From NCBI RefSeq assembly GCF_026011795.1, contig NZ_BRVS01000005.1, positions 62,001 to 126,000 on the forward strand: DNA of 64,000 nucleotides, given 5' to 3'. Under the pieces are notes generated by a model. The model did no database searches. It worked only from the letters and a program-made list of their open reading frames with translations, and was not told where the DNA came from. Each line of letters starts with the position of its first letter. Within the stretch, counting starts at the first letter, position 1. Shown piece after piece: positions 58,573-64,000 of this stretch. The translations under genes and the position numbers were made by a program. Source of the DNA: Arthrobacter mangrovi (lineage in GTDB: Bacteria > Actinomycetota > Actinomycetes > Actinomycetales > Micrococcaceae).

Positions 58573-60137
58573 GTGCGGACCTCCGATCCTTCCAGCGCCT
58601 GCCCCGCGGCCCGTTGCCGCAATCGACTGCGCGCTACCTTGTTCAGTGCGGTCCGGGGCAGCCGGGAGACGAATTCGATGCGTCCGGGCACCTTGAACCG
58701 CGCCAGGTGTTGCCCACAATGTTCCAGCAATTCCTCTTCGTCGGTCACCCTCCCGTGCCGGACCACGACGTAGGCCGCTCCGGTTTCGCCCCAGCGTTCG
58801 TGCGGCTCTCCGACGACGGCGGCCTCCGCGACGGCCGGGTGCTCCAGCAGCACGGCTTCGACTTGGGCCGGCGCCACGTTCTCGCCGCCCGAGATGTAGA
58901 TGTCCTTGAGCCGGTCGACCACGCGGATGAAACCGTCGGCGTTGCGTTCGACCAGGTCTCCGGTGTGCAGCCAGCCTCCGGCGAGCGCGGCCGCGGTGGC
59001 CTGCGGGTCGCGGAAGTAGCCTGCGAAGACGCCCGGCCCGCAGACCCGGAGTTCTCCGGTGGCGGCGCCCTCGAGCAGCCGCCCGGTGGCCGGATCGGCC
59101 ACGGCGACATCGACATGAGGATATGGCTTGCCCGCGTACCCGAGCATCGAGGCGGCGTCCTCATTGGGCAGGCAGAGCACGTTCGGCGACGCCTCGGTCA
59201 GCCCGTAGCCCTGGCTCAGCGCCACTCCCCTGCGGTGCCAGACCCGCAGCAGCGCCGCCGGCATGGACGCGCCGCCCACGATCGCGTGGGACAGGCTGGA
59301 CAGATCGGCGGCGGCGAAGTCGGGGTGCTCGGCCAGCATCAGGTAGTGCGTCGGCACACCCATCAGCGTGGTCACGCGCCGTTCCGTGATCAGCTGCAGG
59401 ACCCGTCCGGCATCGAAGGAGCGCTCGAGCACGACCGTGGCGCCTGTCCACCAGGCCAGCAGCGGCTGGATGTTCCACCCGCCCACGTGGAACTGCGGCA
59501 GGACGGAGAGTACGACGTCGTTGCTGTTCAGTTCCGCGGTGCGCGAGAGGGAGAGGTTCGTCCAGAAGCAGTTGGCGTGCGTCAGCACGGCCGCCTTGCT
59601 GCGCCCCTCCGTACCGGAAGTGAACACCATGAGCAGGGCGTCGGCGTCGTGCACTTCCCGCTGTTCCAGGGCTTGGGCGCCGCGCCGGGTCGGCGGCGGA
59701 ACGTGCGCCTCCACCCCGGCCGGACCGAGCGGCGCCGTCCGCGCCGCCTCAGGCAGCCGGGCCAGGGCGGCCGCCGCCAGGGCATCGAATTCGTGCTCCA
59801 CCAGGACAAGCGCCGGGTCGGCATGCTCCAGCTGGTCCGCCAGCTCCGGCGGCGAGAGCCGCCACGACAGCGGGACGAGCACCAGCCCCGCCTTGGCGCA
59901 GGCGAAGAACAGGACCACATGGTCCGCCGAATTGCCTGTCACCGTAGCGACCCGGTCGCCGATGCCGTAGCCCGCGGCACGGAATGCGGCGGCGAGCGCT
60001 GCCGCCCGGCGGTCCAGGTCCCGGTAGGCCAAGGTCACGCCGCGGTCGTCGATGGCCACGCGGCCCGGCGTCGAGGAAGCCCGGTCCGACGTCCAGCGGC
60101 CCAGCGTGTGCAGTCCGTCCTCGGGCCGGGCTGTCAC
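58569..60137 (-). CDS. Acyl-CoA synthetase (AMP-forming)
   Basis: A 522-residue ANL-superfamily enzyme that activates a carboxylic acid to its CoA ester. Motifs in order: A3 P-loop VFTSGTEGRSKAAVLTH, QFHVGGWNI, A5 YGLTEASP, A7 WLHTGDLVERNADGFIRVVDR, A8 KDIYISGGENVAPAQVE and catalytic lysine near the end in RTALNKVARSRLR. The start is GTG 60137, overlapping the permease stop (GTGA); the very long open frame upstream is antisense-like GC noise. The chain length or ring of the substrate cannot be read, but FHVGGWN-type members often act on medium-chain or aromatic acids. Confidence 0.9.
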   Translation of the reverse strand: MTARPEDGLHTLGRWTSDRASSTPGRVAIDDRGVTLAYRDLDRRAAALAAAFRAAGYGIGDRVATVTGNSADHVVLFFACAKAGLVLVPLSWRLSPPELADQLEHADPALVLVEHEFDALAAAALARLPEAARTAPLGPAGVEAHVPPPTRRGAQALEQREVHDADALLMVFTSGTEGRSKAAVLTHANCFWTNLSLSRTAELNSNDVVLSVLPQFHVGGWNIQPLLAWWTGATVVLERSFDAGRVLQLITERRVTTLMGVPTHYLMLAEHPDFAAADLSSLSHAIVGGASMPAALLRVWHRRGVALSQGYGLTEASPNVLCLPNEDAASMLGYAGKPYPHVDVAVADPATGRLLEGAATGELRVCGPGVFAGYFRDPQATAAALAGGWLHTGDLVERNADGFIRVVDRLKDIYISGGENVAPAQVEAVLLEHPAVAEAAVVGEPHERWGETGAAYVVVRHGRVTDEEELLEHCGQHLARFKVPGRIEFVSRLPRTALNKVARSRLRQRAAGQALEGSEVRT

Positions 60138-61354
60138 GCGGCATCCTCCAGCACGGCGCGGGCCTTTTCCGTCTGGCCGGCCCTGGCCCTGCGGCCGCGG
60201 CCGAGCCGGCCGGCGGCTCCGGTGAGGCCGCCCGGCAGGAAGAGCACCACGAGGATGAACAGGGTTCCCAGGATGAACAGCGGTTCCGAGAGCGGGATCC
60301 GCAGGAAGTCCGGCAGGCCCTCGATGGCATCGGAGTTCGCGAGCGAGGTCAGCCGCTGGTCCAGCAGGGTGTAGAAGACGCCGCCCACGATGGCGCCCCA
60401 GCGGGAGCCGACACCGCCCAGGACCACCATGACCAGGAGCGTGATGGTGAAATCCGCCGACACGCTCCGCGGGACCGCCCCGGACTGCAGCAGGAGGTAG
60501 ACCATGCCCACGAGCGAGGCAAGCACGCCGCCGACGACGAAGACCAGCAGCTTGATCAGGTACGGCTGCAGTCCGATCACCCGCACCCGCAGTTCGTTCT
60601 CGCGCACGGCGGCGGCGACGTGGCCGGCGCGGCTGTACTGCACCCAGGTGACGATGGCGAAGACGAGCACCAGCACGACCAGGGCCAGCCAATAGAGGTT
60701 GCGCGTATTGACCACGCCGACGAGGAAGTCCGGGAGGCTGTCCGTGGCCAGCGCCAATCCCTCCTCGCCGCCGCTCGCCCCGCCCGGGTTGCGGCCGACG
60801 AGCACCGAACCTGCTTCGGCGAAGGCCAGCGTCACCATCGCGAAGGGAATCCCCGCGACGCGGAGGCTGACCGCGCCGACGACGTGGGCGAGCACGATCA
60901 CGACCAGCAGGGTCAGGCCCATCGCCGGCAGCAGCGGGATGTCCAGGTTGTCGAGGATGATGGCCAGCCCGTAGACGCCGGCGCCGAAGTACAGGGCATG
61001 GCCGAAGGAGAGCAAACCCGCGACGCCGAGGAGCATGTGGTAGCTCAGCGCGGCAGCCGCCATCAGCATGCACATCGCCATCAGGTGCAGCGATCCCGGC
61101 GTGTACGTCGGACCGGGAAGCACGCCCGGCAGCGACAGGTTCAGCAGCGGCAGCAGGCCGAGCAGGGCCACCGCAGCCCCGCCGGCCCCCCACTTCGCCA
61201 AGGCCTTCGCACCGCCCCGCCTGCCTCCGCGGTCCGCCGCGGAGGTGTCCCCCGGGCGGGAGGAGGCACCGCCGTCGTTCGCGGACACTGCCTGAGCCTC
61301 GGCGTCTCCCGTTTCCGGAGCCGGGTGCTGGGTATCGGTCTCGCTCGTGGTCAT
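60134..61354 (-). CDS. livM: Branched-chain-type ABC permease LivM
   Basis: A 406-residue permease. The first ~45 residues are a hydrophilic, Asp/Gly/Ser-rich cytosolic extension. About ten hydrophobic segments follow, including LLGVAGLLSFGHALYFGAGVYG. The EAA-like coupling loop is AVRENELRVRVIGLQPYLIKLLVFVVGG, and VVLGGVGSRWGAIVGGVFY precedes the last helices. Stop and start overlaps of 4 bases on both sides (ATGA with livH, GTGA with the synthetase). HAA-type importers carry branched-chain amino acids, amides or organic acids. Confidence 0.9.
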   Translation of the reverse strand: MTTSETDTQHPAPETGDAEAQAVSANDGGASSRPGDTSAADRGGRRGGAKALAKWGAGGAAVALLGLLPLLNLSLPGVLPGPTYTPGSLHLMAMCMLMAAAALSYHMLLGVAGLLSFGHALYFGAGVYGLAIILDNLDIPLLPAMGLTLLVVIVLAHVVGAVSLRVAGIPFAMVTLAFAEAGSVLVGRNPGGASGGEEGLALATDSLPDFLVGVVNTRNLYWLALVVLVLVFAIVTWVQYSRAGHVAAAVRENELRVRVIGLQPYLIKLLVFVVGGVLASLVGMVYLLLQSGAVPRSVSADFTITLLVMVVLGGVGSRWGAIVGGVFYTLLDQRLTSLANSDAIEGLPDFLRIPLSEPLFILGTLFILVVLFLPGGLTGAAGRLGRGRRARAGQTEKARAVLEDAA

Positions 61355-62226
61355 GATTTTCTCCCAAGGAGTCCGGAGGGACGGAAGAGCAGGACAAGGG
61401 CCAGGGCAATAACGACGACGAAATCGCCGGTTCCGAAGAGGTAGAAGTTCGCGAACTGCTGCAGCAGGGCCACGGCGACGGAGGCCACCGCGGCTCCGGT
61501 GAGCGACCCCAGCCCGCCGATCACCGTGACGATGAACGCGAAGATCAGCAGCGAGCCGCCGAGCAGCGGCGAGACGTAGCCGAAGTAGTGCGATGCCAGG
61601 ACACCGCCCAGGCCGGCCGCCGCGCCGCCGATGGTGAAGACCAGGGTGAAGGCCTTGCGCACGTCGATGCCGAGGGCCGTCACCATGGACCGGTTCTCGA
61701 CGCCGGCGCGGATGATCATGCCGTAGCGGGTGCGCTTGAGGAAGAGCACCATGCCCAGCAGCACCAGGGCGGCGGCGATGATGGAGATGAATCGGTCGTT
61801 CGGGATCTGCGCGCCGAGCAGGTTGGTCGTCTGGCTGAACCATGCCGGGCCGTCGATGAAGACCGGGTCCGTTCCCCAGATGCCCTCGAACAGCGCCACG
61901 GTGGCCAGCGACAGGCCGACGGTGATGAGGACCTGTTCGATGTGCCGCTCGTACAGCCGGCGGATAAGGACCAGTTCCGTGAAGGCCGCGAAGAGCGCTC
62001 CCACGGCGGCGCCGATCAGGATGGAGACCAGGAAGGAGAACCAGCTGTCGGCTCCAGTGCGGCGGGCGACCTCCCAGCCCGCGAAGGCACCCACCGTCAG
62101 GAAGGACCCGTGGGCGAAGTTCAGCACGCCCATCAGCCCGTAGATGAGGGACAGCCCGGAGGCGACCAGGAAGTACAGCGCGCCGAGGCCGAGCCCGGTC
62201 ACGAGCAGAAGGATCACGGTGCTCAC
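61351..62226 (-). CDS. livH: Branched-chain-type ABC permease LivH
   Basis: A 291-residue permease starting at GTG 62226 (GTGA overlap with livF). Landmarks: LGALYFLVASGLSLIYGLMGVLNFAHGSFLTVGAFAG near the N-terminus, the coupling loop RYGMIIRAGVENRSMVTALGIDVRKAF and FIVTVIGGLGSLTGAAVASV. Partner of LivM; both lie between the ATPase genes and the synthetase gene. Confidence 0.9.
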   Translation of the reverse strand: MSTVILLLVTGLGLGALYFLVASGLSLIYGLMGVLNFAHGSFLTVGAFAGWEVARRTGADSWFSFLVSILIGAAVGALFAAFTELVLIRRLYERHIEQVLITVGLSLATVALFEGIWGTDPVFIDGPAWFSQTTNLLGAQIPNDRFISIIAAALVLLGMVLFLKRTRYGMIIRAGVENRSMVTALGIDVRKAFTLVFTIGGAAAGLGGVLASHYFGYVSPLLGGSLLIFAFIVTVIGGLGSLTGAAVASVAVALLQQFANFYLFGTGDFVVVIALALVLLFRPSGLLGRKS

Positions 62227-63080
62227 AGCCCTGCTCCCTTCCGTGCCGGGTCGGCTGCCGCCGGGGCGGGCGCCGCTGCCTGTGTGGAGGACGCCGCTAC
62301 CGAGGAGGAAACCGCCGTCGCGCCCGCCGCCACCGGCGCTTCCGCCTCCTGCGCTTCCTGTTCAGCGTCGGCGTGGACGCCGAGAAGCCGCCGGGTGAGG
62401 TCCTCGTCGTCGAGGAAGTCGAGGGCGTTTCCGGTGTGGACCACCCGTCCGCCGGACAGGACCACCGCATCGCCGGCCAGGCGGCGGACCACCTGCAGGT
62501 TCTGCTCCACCAGCAGGATCGGCACGGTGGCTGCGGCCTGTTCCAGCGCTTCCGCCACCTCCTGCACGATCTTGGGAGCCAGGCCCTTGGTCGGTTCGTC
62601 GATCAGCAGCACCTTATTGTCGTTGAGCAGCGCACGCGCCAGCGACACCATTTGCTGCTGCCCGCCGGAGAGCGTACCGGCCATCTGTCCGGAGCGCTTG
62701 ACCAAGTCCGGAAAGAGTTGCTCCACGAGTTCGCGCCGCGGGTGCGCGTCCCGTTCGGCCAGCCGCAGGTTCTCGGCCACCGTTAGCTTGCCGAAGACCT
62801 CGCGGTCCTCGGGTACGTAGCCCACGCCCCGGCGGATGAGTTTCCAAGTCGGATCCTTGTCGATCCGCTGGCCGTCGAGCTCGACCCTGCCGGTGCGGTC
62901 GATCAGGCCGATCAGGGCTTTGATGGTGCTGGTCTTGCCCACCCCGTTGCGCCCCAGCAGCGCGGTGATGCCGCTGGCCGGAACGGTGAAGGAGACGTCC
63001 TCGACGACCTGCTGGCCGCCGATCCGCGCGTTCAGCCCGGCGACGTCGAGGATAGGTCTGGCTGTGGTGTGGCTGGTCAT
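62223..63080 (-). CDS. livF: Branched-chain-type ABC ATPase LivF
   Basis: A 285-residue ATPase. Walker A is LLGRNGVGKTSTIKALIG, the signature is TLSGGQQQMVSLARALL and Walker B is VLLIDEPTKGLAPKIV; EPTKGLAP is the LivF hallmark. The last ~45 residues form an Ala/Glu-rich tail outside the core. It shares one base with livG (TGATG). Confidence 0.92.
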   Translation of the reverse strand: MTSHTTARPILDVAGLNARIGGQQVVEDVSFTVPASGITALLGRNGVGKTSTIKALIGLIDRTGRVELDGQRIDKDPTWKLIRRGVGYVPEDREVFGKLTVAENLRLAERDAHPRRELVEQLFPDLVKRSGQMAGTLSGGQQQMVSLARALLNDNKVLLIDEPTKGLAPKIVQEVAEALEQAAATVPILLVEQNLQVVRRLAGDAVVLSGGRVVHTGNALDFLDDEDLTRRLLGVHADAEQEAQEAEAPVAAGATAVSSSVAASSTQAAAPAPAAADPARKGAGL

Positions 63081-63844
63081 CAGACGGGCTCCCCCAAGTA
63101 GGCGCTCTGGACGGTCGGATCGGCCATCACGGCCTCGGGCGTGTCGATGGCCAGCAGGCTGCCGTGGTGCATCACTGCTACCCGGTCCACGAGTCCCAGC
63201 ACCACGTCCATGTGGTGCTCGACCATCATGACGGTGCAGCCCCGGTCCCGGTGCATCCGGCGGATAATGGCGCTCAGTGCCGGAACGTCGCCGGAAGCGA
63301 CGCCGGCCATCGGCTCGTCGAGCAGGATCAGCGCCGGATCCGCCGCCAGCAGCATGGCAATTTCCACCTTGCGCTTGTCGCCGTGGGAGAGGTCACCGGC
63401 GGCGGCCGAGCTCTTGGCACCCAGGCCGACCTCGTCGACATTTTCCTTCGCTGCCCTGGTGGCCGCATCCGAAGCCCCGGGAAACCGCAGGACCGAAAGG
63501 CTGCGGCCAATCCGAGCCTGGGCGGCCAATCGGACATTCTCCAGCACGGTAAGCCCCGGGAAGAGGCTCGAGGTCTGGAAGGTGCGGCCCAGGCCCGCTT
63601 TCGCCCGGCGGTGGACGGGCAACTGGGTGACATCCTGTCCGTTGATGGCGATCGTGCCGGCCATGGGCCTTAGGACCCCGGAGATCAGGTTGAACAGGGT
63701 GGTCTTGCCGGCGCCGTTGGGGCCGATCACGCCCACCATTTCGCCGCGCGGTACCGAGAATCCGACGCCCTCAAGAATTCGGGCGCCGCCAATCTGCAGG
63801 CCGACGTTGTCGACGGCGAGCGCAGGCTGGGCGGGGTTGCTCAT
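63080..63844 (-). CDS. livG: Branched-chain-type ABC ATPase LivG
   Basis: A 254-residue ATPase: Walker A GPNGAGKTTLFNLISG, the LivG-specific GLGRTFQTSSLFPGLTVLENV, signature DLSHGDKRKVEIAMLLA and Walker B LILLDEPMAGVA, with MVEHHMDVVLGLVDRV. The signature reads LSHGDKR rather than LSGGQ, normal for LivG. Start ATG 63844 with GAAGGA. Confidence 0.92.
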   Translation of the reverse strand: MSNPAQPALAVDNVGLQIGGARILEGVGFSVPRGEMVGVIGPNGAGKTTLFNLISGVLRPMAGTIAINGQDVTQLPVHRRAKAGLGRTFQTSSLFPGLTVLENVRLAAQARIGRSLSVLRFPGASDAATRAAKENVDEVGLGAKSSAAAGDLSHGDKRKVEIAMLLAADPALILLDEPMAGVASGDVPALSAIIRRMHRDRGCTVMMVEHHMDVVLGLVDRVAVMHHGSLLAIDTPEAVMADPTVQSAYLGEPV

Positions 63845-63877
63845 GGAAATCCTTCGCTAGGTCCTGGCGTCATGGCC

Positions 63878-63910
63878 GGCGGACCGCGGCTGTCGAGGAC
63901 GCGGTCCGCC
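63878..63910 (-). promoter_or_regulatory. Intercistronic hairpin between livK and livG
   Basis: Perfect 11-bp stem GGCGGACCGCG / CGCGGTCCGCC with an 11-base loop, in the 89-base gap. No T-run. It probably stabilises the upstream binding-protein mRNA or causes partial termination, so that the binding protein is made in excess of the membrane parts. Confidence 0.55.
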
Positions 63911-63933
63911 GCACCGGGACGGATGGTGGCCGG

Positions 63934-64000
63934 TTACTTCTTTTCCGGCGGCGCTACCTCGCCGGCGGGGACGACCTTGATCAGCTCCGGAACCCAGGCG
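63934..64000 (-). CDS. C-terminal end of a LivK-type substrate-binding protein (partial)
   Basis: Only the last 22 codons are in the window: AWVPELIKVVPAGEVAPPEK plus a final K and TAA. Position directly before livG in the operon makes it the periplasmic-type binding protein of this importer. The ligand-binding part lies outside the window. Confidence 0.6.
   Translation of the reverse strand, partial: AWVPELIKVVPAGEVAPPEKK

Noticed and set aside
60138-61409. N-terminal extension of the acyl-CoA synthetase frame
   Set aside because: It overlaps livM in another frame and reads as Arg/Gly/Pro-rich noise; GTG 60137 with GTGA coupling is the natural start.

Overview
The window is a chromosomal stretch from a high-GC Gram-positive bacterium, most likely a member of the Micrococcaceae close to Arthrobacter. 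Evidence: a fused 2-oxoglutarate decarboxylase/E2 protein (Kgd), a mycothiol-type SigH/RsrA pair with an actinobacterial GGAAT-N18-GTT promoter, the 24-residue ribosomal peptide bL37, an actinobacterial tmRNA tag (AESKRTDFALAA), a GuaB1-type enzyme, SARP/BTAD and WYL regulators, and many GTG starts. No insertion sequence, prophage, CRISPR array or rRNA operon is visible.

Layout. 0-12 kb: a minus-strand housekeeping block. It runs argS-lysA-hom-thrC-thrB (arginyl-tRNA synthetase and the aspartate-family amino-acid branch), then rho, then prfA-prmC-tsaC and the start of a CapD-like gene. 12-19 kb: tRNA-Arg(CCG) with its terminator, a GlxA-type regulator, a small membrane protein and a DinB-family protein. 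This stretch also holds two decayed genes (a WYL regulator that lost its HTH, and a Bcr/CflA-type MFS pump) flanking a TrpXYZ-like ABC importer. 19-26 kb: HrpA helicase, then a HIT protein, a zinc alcohol dehydrogenase, an SseA-type sulfurtransferase and an MBL-fold hydrolase. 26-29.4 kb: zinc homeostasis (Zur facing znuABC, with a candidate Zur box). 29.5-33.6 kb: two CNNM/HlyC-type CBS membrane proteins and GuaB1. 33.9-38.4 kb: Kgd and an SGNH-fold protein that lacks its catalytic residues. 38.4-45.7 kb: a quinone-oxidoreductase-like enzyme, bL37, rsrA-sigH, a DoxX protein, aroA, rsgA, hisN and a methyltransferase. 45.8-49.1 kb: a manganese ABC importer with its DtxR-family regulator MntR. 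49.2-53.6 kb: two paralogous YbdK-type carboxylate-amine ligases bracketing a BTAD regulator and tmRNA, followed by smpB. 53.6-56.7 kb: ftsE-ftsX and a coiled-coil M23 peptidase. 57-64 kb: a tightly overlapping operon encoding a branched-chain-type ABC importer, an acyl-CoA synthetase, a TetR regulator and an alpha/beta hydrolase.

How the genes work together. SigH appears to drive its own gene and ssrA, linking disulfide stress to ribosome rescue (tmRNA plus SmpB). An upstream in-frame start with a strong SD inside the SigH-driven transcript could give a longer SigH isoform. Zn and Mn uptake are separate, each with its own regulator and candidate operator. The last operon looks like a self-contained import-activate-degrade unit for an unknown organic acid and is the best candidate for an undescribed pathway.
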